This document shows, in pieces, positions 22,521-33,795 of a stretch of DNA of 64,000 bases. The notes under the pieces were generated by a model, which made no database searches, was not told where the DNA came from, and saw nothing but the letters and a program-made list of their open reading frames with translations. This DNA is from Hygrophila difformis. Taxonomy: Eukaryota; Streptophyta; Magnoliopsida; Lamiales; Acanthaceae. Location of the stretch: contig JAOANR010000003.1 in assembly GCA_030278955.1 (NCBI GenBank), positions 61,311,628 to 61,375,627 of the forward strand, given 5' to 3'. Each line of letters opens with the position of its first letter. Within the stretch, counting starts at the first letter, position 1. Made by a program: the position numbers and the translations under genes.

Positions 22521-25034
22521 GTGGCACCTTTTTGCCAAATTTTTATTCTTCATCTCACCCCATTAATTAATTGAACCTTTATATTAATATTTTGAGGTTG
22601 AAATCCAATGATCTCAACCCATGATTAATTTGATATAAAGAATTTTGTTCAATTCCCCATTAAAAGATTCTTCTACAAATAACTAAACTCTAATGATCTA
22701 AGTATATAATCCGGACTGTAATTATTTAATTATGGAATGAGTGATTATTTAGATATAAAGAGTAATTATGGATTCATTTCCATACCTTGCATGAGAAACC
22801 AATGTCTCTCATGCAAGATGACCCAAAAATATTTTTCTTCTATTTATTTTGTCTTTTCCCGTAATGTGTGAAACAGTTAATAAGGAATATATCAGATTAA
22901 TGTTGGCGGGTATTCCCACACGGATAACTAGCTCGTATTCTGTATATTAATTATTAATTGTTATTTTGCATGGTCCGGATAGTGGTCGGTGGAAGCCTTG
23001 GCGGTTCGTCCATCCGGGATTATAATAGCTGCTCAGCTGACTCCTATCCCGATACAGTTTTATTCTCTGTATCTTAATTTCAAAACCTGAATTCAAGTTG
23101 TAATATTATTAAATGATGTCGACCAACATTATTTGAGAAGTATTACAACAAGAAAATATGTGGGTTTTTCTTCCATTCACAGACAAAAGGGAGCTGAATG
23201 ACGGCGGTCACCGTCACTTGGAATTCCTTTTTGTCTAAAAATCTTTCCATCTGGAATAATTGGGAACTGGATAGCAGATGTTTGCAGTCCAGATCACCCC
23301 AGTTATTTCTGGCACTCTTTTTAGCCAAATAAATTCTTCTCATCTCCGGCTATTTCATCTTTATGTTCCAACTTCTGTCTAAACCCACCTTATATTTTGG
23401 GTTATTTAATTTTACACTTCTCTATAACTTTATGCATGATATTATTATGTAGATATTGTGGTCAATATTATTTTGGGATCCTTCCCTTGGACACAGGAGT
23501 CTTGATTTTTAATCAGATGTCTCATAATAAATTTCCGACAAAAATTCATTTATAAATCCGGATCTGAGTAAGGGATAAATTCGACAGTTATGACTAATTC
23601 ATATCCGACTGGGGGTCGATTTTGGGGAATTAGAAGCAGAGTCAACGATTAGGTCTCACCTAGACTGAAAGGATCTGTGTTTTAATTGAGAGTCTAGTAC
23701 CTGATAGGGAATGATTTTCAGATTTATTATTTTCCAAAATTGCTGTTTGTTGGAAATCTTGTATTAAATATTACACTGAGTCAGATTCCACTTGGATTCC
23801 GATAAGGTGTGACAGATAATACTAGAGGAACAACATTCAGGCCTTGGTTATTTTCTAAGGTAGGGTTGAGTATTCTTTCAACTGCTATTTTTCTTCTGCC
23901 AAAGCCTATTTTTGAGTCCTGAGTGAGTGCATCCGGAATGAACTAATTTCATTAGTTCGTTTCATTAGTTTGTATCTCATAACCACCCGACGAGAAGTGA
24001 ACACTGCGAGCGGTTCACCGAGAATAGGGAATTCGTGATCCACATCCGGTCATTCTGACTGGAGGCTTTCTGTTACTACCAGGGTCAGACTTTCAAAAAC
24101 CTCCGAGTGATAGGATTTTAAATGCTTTCTTTACTGCTTTCTTTTAAATGCTTTCGTCAGAGGTCACTCGGTTGTATTGAGAGTTGTGTAACTGCTACTA
24201 GGACTGAGAGTTAAGGGATAGTTCAGGGCTTGATTAGAATCTTCGGGTGTGACATGGGGGAACGACAGCGGTACTTGACACTTCAATAATTGATTTGTCA
24301 GGTGTTGCTTGTCCACCACAGATGAACAACATGCCTCCACACGGCCGTGTGAGGGCAGTTGTGAGTCTATGGCATCTTAGATTTTGCTGTCTTAAGAGCA
24401 TGTAACCTCTTACTGTAAGTACCTGTCTGTTAAAGGGAACATGGTATAGAGAGCATGAGAGTTAGCTAACTGAAGGATTATCCCAAGCTAAGATCTGTGT
24501 ATTAAAATGGAAGTTTAACTGTGTTTCATCTGAATCTTGTCCAACCTTTATTCTTTTCTTCCTGTCTCTTCTGTCCCATTTTAAATCTGCTTTCTTAGAA
24601 TAATCTTAATCGCTTTCTTAGATTACTTTTATTGCTTTCTTAGATTAAATTTAATTCGCTTTCTAGAATAATTCTGCCTGCTTTGTTTTAGGTGCTTTCA
24701 TAGCTTAGTTTAAATTCTGTCAAGTAGTTGTTAGTCATTTCACACACTTGAATCGAGTACCGAGTGGAAAATCTTAGTAAATGACGTGGGCCCTGCTTCC
24801 ATCGCACATCCTCCAGTGAACGATCCGGTCTTACTATAAATTACTGCAATTTTTGACACCGTGCGCTTTCGGGGGCACAGTTTCTTAACTACGAGCAATA
24901 AAAATATGACTACGTCTAAAGATATCCCTAATCACAACACCGCCATCATAATTTGGTTTCACTAATTAAAACCTAAACCAGGATCATGATTTTTCTGAAA
25001 ATACTCGTGTAGTGGGAGTCTGTCAAAAGTTTCA

Positions 25035-25337
25035 TGGCAGGAAATCTCATGGCAAGAATTGATGAGAAGTATCATGGCATATTTGCCGGGGATCCTCAGT
25101 GTGACAGGCTGAAGGTCAACCTATCCCGGCTGTGCCATGAGATTTGTCAACATTTCATGACAGAGAGGACCACAGCGCCATTAGAAACCAAAGCACCACA
25201 CTTGAGTAATAAAAAGACTAATAATCTTGATATATCCCTAAACCCTTCCCGTGAATCATAACGCTTTTCATTTAATAAATCTAACCTGGTATAATTTTAG
25301 CAAAAGCTCGTGTTAACGAAACTTGTCAAAAGTTTCA
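25035..25337 (+). repeat. 303-bp extension at the 3' end of the C LTR
   Basis: The LTR-end sequence GTCAAAAGTTTCA occurs at 25022-25034 and again at 25325-25337. The related solo LTR (53216-57737) ends at the position of the first copy. The added 303 bp begin TGGCAGGAAATC, resembling sequence after a primer site. The same extension is in the 3' LTR (38026-38328). Confidence 0.75.
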
Positions 25338-25355
25338 TGGCGCCGTTGCCGGGGA
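25338..25355 (+). promoter_or_regulatory. Primer binding site of element C
   Basis: TGGCGCCGTTGCCGGGGA starts directly after the LTR end. By recall this is the primer site of Ogre/Tat elements (tRNA-Arg). Confidence 0.8.
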
Positions 25356-25866
25356 GGATGCAACGTCATTTATTAAGAGGATTACACTCCTGATTACTCT
25401 TAGATCAGCTTAGATCAGTCTAGTTTAATGTAATATATTTAATCCAGAACAGAAAAAGTACCCTCAAGATTAATTGAACATTTAGAGTATCAAGACTCTA
25501 AATGTGAGGATGTTGAACTGAGGAGAAAACCTAACCTAATGGGTATTTATCTGTCTTGCAGGAAATTCGGAACCAACCAAAAAGAAGGAGCAGAAAAAGC
25601 AAGGAAAACCAGGTTCTTGGTTGGGAAAATTCCACAAATCTGAGAAATTATTTTCGGAATTTAAAGAAATTTAAGATCCGGAATAAATCTTGCAGATAAA
25701 TGGAACGGACCCAATCTAATTTTATGCAAGTAGATTATTTTAAATAATGGCCCAATGATTTGAATTTACTTGGACTGAATTCATTCAGGACCAACTCAAA
25801 TAAAATGGACGCAGGCCCAATATCACACTCGGGCCCAGTCCGTTGAAAATTTGAAAATTCAGAAAG

Positions 25867-26280
25867 TTTGTCGCGGAATGACCATTTTGTCGCGGAACAA
25901 CGTTCCGCGACCAAGTGCAACTCCGCGACAAAGTTCTCCTTATCATCAACCTTTGTTTGTCCTTGTCGCGGAGTGATCATTTTGTCGCGATGCCCAGCAT
26001 CGCGCCCATGTGCAGATTCCGCGACAAAATCTCACTCACCTCTGAACTCTGTTTGTCCTTGTCGCGGAAGCCTTTGTCGCGGAGCACTGCACCGCGACAA
26101 AGCTCCTATTCCGCGACACGGGCACACCACTCCATTCTTCCTCGCCATTTTGTCGCGGTACACTTTGTCGCGGTGCATGACTCCGCGACAAAGTCTCACA
26201 CTCCGCGACAGATCTAATGTCGCCAAGCCTGGTCGCGTAATCCTGTTCCGCGACCATGGGCTAGGGTTCCGCGACCGGCC
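25867..26280. repeat. Internal inverted-repeat array of element C
   Basis: Seven copies of TTGTCGCGG and nine of CCGCGAC by eye, arranged in opposing groups, with variants TCGCGATGC/GCATCGCG. It uses the same word as the LTR arrays, but this copy sits in the interior, just ahead of a TATA-like box. Confidence 0.85.
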
Positions 26281-26294
26281 CATTAGTATTTAAA
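26262..26294 (+). promoter_or_regulatory. Putative internal promoter of element C
   Basis: TAGGGTTCCGCGACC, GGCCCATTAG and TATTTAAA (26287-26294) repeat the order seen in the LTR promoter. A pyrimidine-rich leader and the first coding exon (26447) follow. Confidence 0.5.
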
Positions 26295-26446
26295 CCTCTC
26301 CGCCTCCCTCTTCTTCCCCATGCTCCCACACTTAGAAAATTTTCGAAAAACACTCTCGCACACACAAAACCTCTCCCGAAGTACACCACCGTGTCCTTCG
26401 CAACTTTTCCGACCATTTCCAAGGGAAACTCTGCCCGATTTCCGCC

Positions 26447-26487
26447 ATGGAACCCTCATCTTCATCCCCTGAGAAGACCGAGCCCTG
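26447..26487 (+). CDS. Element C ORF, exon 1
   Basis: ATG in a good context (CCGCCATGG) opens MEPSSSSPEKTEPW and stops at a donor TGGTAA after two bases of the Trp codon. Splicing to 27845 restores TGG and continues in the long frame without a break. The 1,357-bp intron (26488-27844) is T-rich and ends TATATTTTTCAG. Introns are a known feature of Ogre elements. This is a model from sequence only. Confidence 0.6.
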
Positions 26488-27844
26488 GTAACCCCTTTCT
26501 TTGCATTTTGCAAATCGCACGAGCCCCTGTTTTTAAAACTTTTGTGACTTTTGCTGTCCTTATTTGAGAATCGGGTTGCTTTGTGTTTATTGCTTACTAT
26601 TTTGAAACTGATTTTGGGGTTTATGTTGTTTGGGCATGTGTGGATTTCGATTCCCTGTTTTTATTGTTACTGGCCGAGCGTAGGGTGAAGGTTGGGTGTA
26701 TGCTTGTGTTAAGGAATGGTCGTTTCTAAATGGGCATCTTGATATTGGCATCTAATGCTGTTAGAGAACATAGCGCATGATTGGGGATGAGTTAGGGTTG
26801 TTTCCACCATTGCTGGATTTTAGAGTTTTTAAGGGTTTCTGTGAAATATGCTTGAGTTCATGAGTGTGGCAGCAATACTGAATTCTTCTTTTGAGATTAT
26901 TGATGCTTAGCTTGAGAATCAATGAACATGTGGGTGTTTGTGAATATCTTCATGTTGTTGGTTGTCTGTTCAGTGAACTTGAAGCATGATTGATTCTATG
27001 TTCTTGTTGTTTTGAAACAGAGAAAGTATGCTAGTGGTTTAATCTTATGTTTTTGAGAAAGAAGCATAACTTGGTGTAGGATGCCTGCTAATCTGTTTCT
27101 GTGCTCATATTACTTGCATGCCAATTCAGACATTTAATGCTATTTCCAAATAGGGCACATCTGTGTAAAAGGCATGTTTGTTGTATTTTGGGCAGCCTGA
27201 TACCGCCACCACCACTTTTCAGCAGATCACTCTTTCACAAAAAGACAAAAATAGTACTAGGAATTGTGGGTTGACAAAAGTGTTCTTGTTCCCAATGGAA
27301 CTAAAGAGTGTGAGTTAAGTGGCAGTATTTTGCCACCTCAACTGCTACCTTTTTACAAAAATCCAAAAATGGGACCACACACATCCCACTTTTCATTAAA
27401 TAAAATCAAGTCAACCTTTTCAAAAATTAAAAATAGTGTTTGCATTTTCTTGAATGTTTTAACTGTCCAATGACAGTCCAAACAATCCGGAAATAGCGAA
27501 TCCATCCCGCCATGCCTCCATTGCACACTCCAATTTCGAGCCAACCATTCTATCATCATCATCTCATTCCATTTTCAACAAGTACCTCGAGCTTGTTTAA
27601 TAAAATTGGAAAAGCAACCTTTTTGGGTTCAATAGCCTACTAAAAAATTCTCTGAGTCCAATGACTTAGACTTTTTTAAATTAATTAATGGCATATGCCT
27701 TATGATAATGTTTTGAGTACTAATCAAATAAATCACATTTCGAGCAAAGCTCAAAATGTGAGGATGTTGATTTTTGGCTTGAAACTCAAAAATATATATA
27801 AAAAAAAAAAAAAATTTGGAATTAATACTTCCTATATTTTTCAG

Positions 27845-30800
27845 GAATGAACTAGTGATTAAGTCAGCTATTGGATTGCCCGATTGTACTCTGCATCAGG
27901 CAGCAATAGAAGCATCTGCAAACAGGACTCAGATTAAGAAGCTCAGGGAAGCTTTGATAAGCGTGCACAGTGTTCCACTGGACCAGCGTACTGAAGCTGA
28001 GCTAACGTTGAGACCCGGATGGGACGTAAAAATCCCCCCTGAAGATAGATCAACCGCTCTGACAAACATAGAAAGGGATTTCTCCCATCACATGCTGAAG
28101 TTTTGGGAACTAATGACAGACCATGCTCCGCATGATTCCATAATGACACCCGAAGTGCATTTGGAAAGAATCACGCTGAAGTTCCAAATACATACAGCTG
28201 TCTGGCAACGTCATCTAGAAGATGGAACAGTGGGAATCGATATCTCAAACTATGATATACTCATTCCCGACCAGCCCATAGACCCACAAGTGCGATTGCA
28301 GTTCGTGGAAAGACCTTTACCGGTAAGCCTGATACTGTCAAAGGGAGCCATTTCAATGCATGAAGCTTTCCCTTGCATTTGGAACCCGAGGTTATTTGAT
28401 AACATGGGAAGAGAAGAGCAGAGATGGGTGGCTAGGCAGGCTAAGCTAAGGCATCGGGAGATGAGTTACAACCTGCGCCACAAACTGAGGAGAATTGAGG
28501 AGTTCAACACAGAAAGGAACTCCACCATGATAAACAAGTTTAGAGAAGCAATCAATGCAGCTCGAAAAGAATGGCACGACATGACACTTCTGTGGGGGCA
28601 GGGCAAGGGTTTCATAACACAAGAATGATTGGATGAAGGATTGACCTTGCCAGATGAGGATAATTTTGAGACAATTTTCATAAACAAGCGGTTTGGCCAG
28701 ACAAGACCAGCGGAAAAGGGAACTCAAGTGGACCCTGGATTTCCCGAGCACATCAGAGAACTAAGGGAAAAAGCCCTTTATGAGGTGCAGCACCACAATT
28801 GGTCAGTACTAACCAAAAAGAAGGTGCAGCTCAGATTAATGACCGAGGCTGAAGCAAAGGAATATCTGACGTTTGACAAAGCACAGATGATGACCTATGT
28901 GACAGAAGAGTTAGAAAGAGACATGATTAACACCATGATGGAGCAATATAGGACCTCATATCTTGAACTCCTCATGGAGATGGATAGAGAAGCCTTGAGG
29001 TATGGGAAGGAAGGAAACAAGACGAAGGTCATGCATTATGACCACAAAGTCAGGCGCCTGTTTTGCACACGGATTAAGGAAGCTTGGGAATTTAAACTGG
29101 TTCGGGTAACAAGTCAGACGTTCGTGCATGATTATCTGAGATTTGCACACAAACTGTTTGGAACCCAAGAAGCCCAGGAAGATCCAGAGGACCCAGATGC
29201 TGAGATTGATGCATACTTCTCCACCCCTCCTGAGGCCAACCCACAGCCTACCCAGCCAGCAGTACAAGCTTCGGCTTTGCCGCCTAGAGGGCAGGCTGAC
29301 GTGCAAGAAGTTGCTACGTCCGAGCCAGTGGTGCAGCAAGAAGCAATCCGGACTCCAGTACAGATAGCTCAGACTGAAATGACAACATCTTCTGTAGCAC
29401 CTGCCACCACTAAGGCACCCATACATCCCGAGAAAACCTCCACCGCTGTGGTTACATCTGAAGGTCAGCCAGCACCTCAACCGGGAACAAGGAGACGGTT
29501 GGTGAAATCTGCTGACAAAGATAAACCAGCAAGAGCTCCGGAAAAGAAAGTGGAGATCAAGGAACCTGAGCCAACTGTCAGGAAAGTGGTAGAGCCCACA
29601 GATCCCAAGGACAAAGGTAAAAAGCCGATGCCGCCACCACCCCCGAAAAAGAAGCACCAGGTGATATCCGATGCTGAGCTAGCCAGAAAAATGCACAATG
29701 ATGAACTTGCATTAGCTGGTTTGCTGGATCAAGTAACAGGTGGCTCGGGAGTAGAGAAATTAACTGAGGAAGAACGCCTGGAAATGGAAAAGAAAACTGC
29801 AGAGGAAGAGCAGATCAGAAAGAATATCCAGCAGACCAGGGATGAAGAAACTGCCAGGAAGATGCAGGCTGAGCTGGAAAGCAGGAAATCTGGAGAGGTT
29901 GAGCGGGGTAATGAGGAGGACTTCGAGCTGAAGATTACTGGAGAAGTGCAGGGGCGTGGTTTGAAGATCAAAGAAGAGCAACCACCAGGATGGACTGGCC
30001 CCTCGATTCGTAGTGCTGAGACACTTCGGAAAGAATTGAGACAGAACATCAACGAACAGATTGAAACAAGAATTGATGCTGGAGAAAAGCCAAGTCAAAT
30101 CAGATATCAGACAGAAGTGGGCCAATTGATTGATCCCCTCGTGGGCACGGCCAGAATTGAAGAATTCATCACTCACGAAGGCCCGTCGCACCAACCTGAA
30201 CAGTCAGAAGGACCACAAGACTCCATAGATCCGGTAGCACTGGACAAAATCTTGGAAAAGCAGCCAGGCGACCATCTCATGGCCTCTGCGCTTAAAGAAA
30301 AGGTTCAAGGAATTTTGACTGAAGCTGCAGATGGGAATGATTCGGAAGAAGAAGCTCGGCAGGAGGAGCAAGAATTCATGGACCAAATGGCGCCTATTTT
30401 CCAACGTCCAGTTGGACGAGCTGCAAGAATTAGGGAGGAGGAGGAGGTATCAACCGATGTTGATGACCGTAATTTTCATGTAACTGCATCTTCTTTGCCT
30501 GTAAATTGTGAACTCAATACGATGAAACATGTAATTAAACAGGTTGAGGAGGAAGTCGGAGATGAAACAGCTCATGGAGAGCGAGAGCCAAGTCAGAGGG
30601 GAGATGAGGCTGAACCAAGGGATGACCAGCCACAGGAGGGAGACGATCAAACAGACTGGCACACGAGCGACGACGAGTCTGTCGGATCCATTCGACCAGT
30701 CGAGTTTTGGTCTGAAAATACTGTAAGGCAAAGAATGGGCGTTTCAAAGGAATATGGGAAGAAAAAGCTGAGTGAAGAGCAGGTTCAGATCAAGTTCAAT

Positions 30801-32174
30801 GGCAACAAAGAGAATGCAGAGAAGTATAAGAAGTTGCAGAAGATGATAGTGCCGGATAAAGGGTTCAGACCCGATGCGTTGTTGCACCCCACTGTTGAGA
30901 CTTTCTACAGAAATCAAGAGTGGGGTAACTTCATGCTGCATCACGACGAAGATGGCTTCGTGGAACTAACAAAGGAATTCTTCTGCAACATTGATAAAGA
31001 TGCCAGAACAACATGGATTCGTGGACAAGTGATTAACATTGCACCTGACTGGCTGAATCAGTTCTTCGGGACTCCAGATATCCAAAGTGAATTCCCCCCT
31101 GATGAGATCATGACAAAGAGAGCCAAAACGAGTGAATATGCGAAGTATGCAACATTGGCTAACAGCATGACAAGCGTGACCGCCCCTGGACACACATTCA
31201 ATGCAAAATGGCTGCGAATACAGTTCATGCCAACTTATGAGTTCTATATGTCCAAGATCCGGCCCAACTCGCATCCGCACACCACATCTGGAAATGTGCT
31301 AATGGGATTTGCAAGAATGTGGAGCGGAGCAAAACTAAATGTAGGGAGGCATGTATTCGAGGTGATGATAACCCGGATAAAGGATAGACAGGTGCTGTGC
31401 TATCCGAATCTGATTAGGAGAATCTGCATAGCTCAGGGAGTTGATTTGAGCGCTTTTGAGGGTGACACAGTGGTGAAAGTGAACCCACCTATCAGTGTGC
31501 CGAGACTTCCCCTGTGTGAGAGTATCAGATACTCTCTTCCCCAACTGTTCGTCAGAGGAGATTCAGACGCTCAATCCTCTTTCATATCGGGTGGGCAGAC
31601 ATCAAGAAAACGAAAGAGACAGCCCAAGACGAAGAAGGGAACACAGAACACCTGTGCTGATGCAGGACCTTCGAATGTTCAATAGGAGCCCCCTGCGGAC
31701 CAAGAACGGACTGAGATTCCAATTCCACCTCTGACTCAACCTCAACCTCAGATGCCTCCTCAAAGCCAGAACGTATCTCAGTTCCCTGCTGATTCCCAAA
31801 CGATTGAGATGGTGAGCAGAATGAGTCAATCTATGCTCGAGGGAATGAAATCCATGACTGATGTAATTTTGGCAAGCCAAGAGGGACAGCAGAAAAGGGC
31901 AGAAGAGGAGCGTGAGGAGCGAAGGAGGGAGAGAGAGGAAGAACGCCAAGAGCGTAGGAGAGAAAAGGAAGAGAAACGGAAGGAGAAGTTGGAGAAGGAA
32001 AGGAGAGACGAGGAATTCAGAATGATGATGCTAGAAAAAGAAGAGAAGAATCGAAAAATGGTGGAATCGCTGATCCTTAGTCAAAATCAGATCCTGCAAA
32101 CCTTACTCAAGAAGATCCCTGATGAAGCTGGCTCCTCCAAGAAATCAGACGAGAAGAAAGATGGCGATCCCTGA
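27845..32174 (+). pseudogene. Element C large ORF (plant transposon-protein domain), two in-frame stops
   Basis: One frame of 4.3 kb, about 1,440 codons, interrupted only by TGA at 28626-28628 and TAG at 31683-31685. The first 260 residues are alpha-helical and charged. From 28629: a Pro/Thr-rich linker (about 29220-29480), PPPPPPKKK (about 29630), a charged coiled coil (29764-29910), an acidic stretch, then a globular part (30748-31490) with KMIVPDKGFRPDALLHPTVE, WIRGQVINIAPDWLNQFFG and NVGRHVFEVMI, resembling the domain called putative plant transposon protein (PF20167, by recall). A last very charged helix (31900-32070) follows the TAG. No zinc knuckle, protease or polymerase motif is seen. 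It may be an ORF1-like accessory or structural protein of Tat elements. The two stops may be inactivation or read-through sites. Confidence 0.7.
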
Positions 32175-33781
32175 CTCCATCATTTCTGAGCTTAATTGTA
32201 AATATCATATAAGAGAATTTCAATTCATCCATGCAAGATAGATTTGATTGCAAATGAAATCTCTTGTAATTGATATAATTACTGCTTTCAGATTGGGATT
32301 TTGCAACCCCAACAACAATCTTTGTTTTTATTTGGTTCTTTTATTTCTGAAAAGATGTCTGGCAGTCCAAGATGAATAAGTGACTGTCAGGCCAAAAATT
32401 TGCTGTTGACATGCTCCGTATGTCAGCAGTGTCTCTTTACTGCTTTCAATTAAATAACCAGCAAAAGTATGCATAAAATTGCTCTAAATTCACATGTTGA
32501 ATTTAGGCTTATGATTAAATTTTCAAACTTTTAAACTGGGATAATATAATTGAGAACATGCATGAAATGAATTCCCAAGGTTTTGAGCCATAAAAATTTA
32601 ATGATGCGATCAGCTTATTGGGTAATAAATCTGCATGTTAGAAATTTTGATTGAATAAATTGTTAGAATTAAGCTTCGATTAAATTTGAGAATATTGTAT
32701 GACATGAATCAACCCAACCTTGTGAGATTTGAGCCATGAGTCATTTTTTTTACTCATTCATTTTCTTTGATGTGTGAATCATTTTGATTAAAGGAAACTA
32801 GAACTTGCAATTGGGACCGATTCAAGACCACGCCATATTCCCGAAATCGAGCATATGATCAAGGTACCTAGAAAACCCAAATTTTTGGCCTTCGTTTGAA
32901 ATCCAAACCCAAAAATATTTCCCTTTAGGATTAACCAACTTGAGCCTATAAGCCTAATTTTTCTTTGAAGCCCTCTATATTATCCCTAGCCTTCTAAAAA
33001 GACCAAGAAAATCAAACCCAAGTGTGCAAGGATGAATTCTATCAAGGCATTACAATTTTGATCATCAATGAAAACTATAAATCAGTATTCTATAGACCGA
33101 TTCAAAAAAAAAAAAAAAGAGTTGAATTTCACAAAGAAATTGCAAATGACAAGCAATTAAACAATAGTCTAATGTCATGCAAAAGAAAAACAAAAGAAAG
33201 AAATATTGACGATCGTAAATTTTCAGATAAAAATGCCAAGTTATGATAGAATAAATCTTTGCCACTTCTAGCCAATAATTTCCCTTTCTTACCTAATGTT
33301 ACAACCGTACGCCCTGTTATAACCCTCAAATAAGACCTCGTGATCTCGATTTGAAGAAATGAGCCGGTGGCGAGTTGGTCTGATTGCAAGTATATGGGAG
33401 AATTTAATTAAAACTGATTATGAGCGTTCACTGACTGAACCCCAATTGAGGGTGAGTGATCTTTCCGATTCTCTTATAAGTGAGGCTCTGTTTCATTAAG
33501 AATATTCATGTCATACCTTAATTCTAATTTTTAATCTTTGCATCTTTCAAACATGATGTTCATGAAGGATTGATAATAATGTTTGATTTGTAGGCCCGAT
33601 ATAGTGAGCAAGTATCATTTCATTAAACACTGCAATCAAGGGAACTCAATGCTTGTAATTTTTTATTGTCTTATCCCAATCCAAAAAGTATGTGATTTAT
33701 GAAGCCACGAAAATGAATTGAATATGTAGAGTCCGTGTTCTTACGAACATTGACTCTGACTGCTCGGGGACGATCAGTATT
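32175..33781 (+). other. 3' untranslated region of element C
   Basis: AT-rich, no coding frame that looks real. Ends in the purine-rich word next to the 3' LTR. Confidence 0.6.
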
Positions 33782-33795
33782 AAATGTGAGGATGT
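33782..33795 (+). promoter_or_regulatory. Polypurine-like tract of element C
   Basis: AAATGTGAGGATGT directly precedes the 3' LTR (TGATAATGG). The 17-base word AAATGTGAGGATGTTGA also occurs at 25500-25516 and 27754-27770. Confidence 0.6.

Larger units (their letters stand above)
20825..25337 (+). repeat. 5' LTR of element C
   Basis: 4,513 bp. Differs from the 3' LTR by a handful of substitutions and a 21-bp loss near 22382. It contains array 1 (about 21127-21387), a GGCCCAT and AGGGTTT pair with TATA box (21400-21450), array 2 (about 22073-22520), repeated TGCTTTCTT words (24120-24700) and an AATAAA signal (24898). No protein-coding frame in it looks real. Confidence 0.95.

Noticed and set aside
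25034..25261. 75-codon frame at the end of the element C LTR
   Set aside because: It is conserved only between the two LTRs of one insertion and lies in the 303-bp extension; no family recognised and no independent copy to test.
27264..27562. Short frames on both strands in the element C intron
   Set aside because: Inside the inferred intron, no protein-like features.
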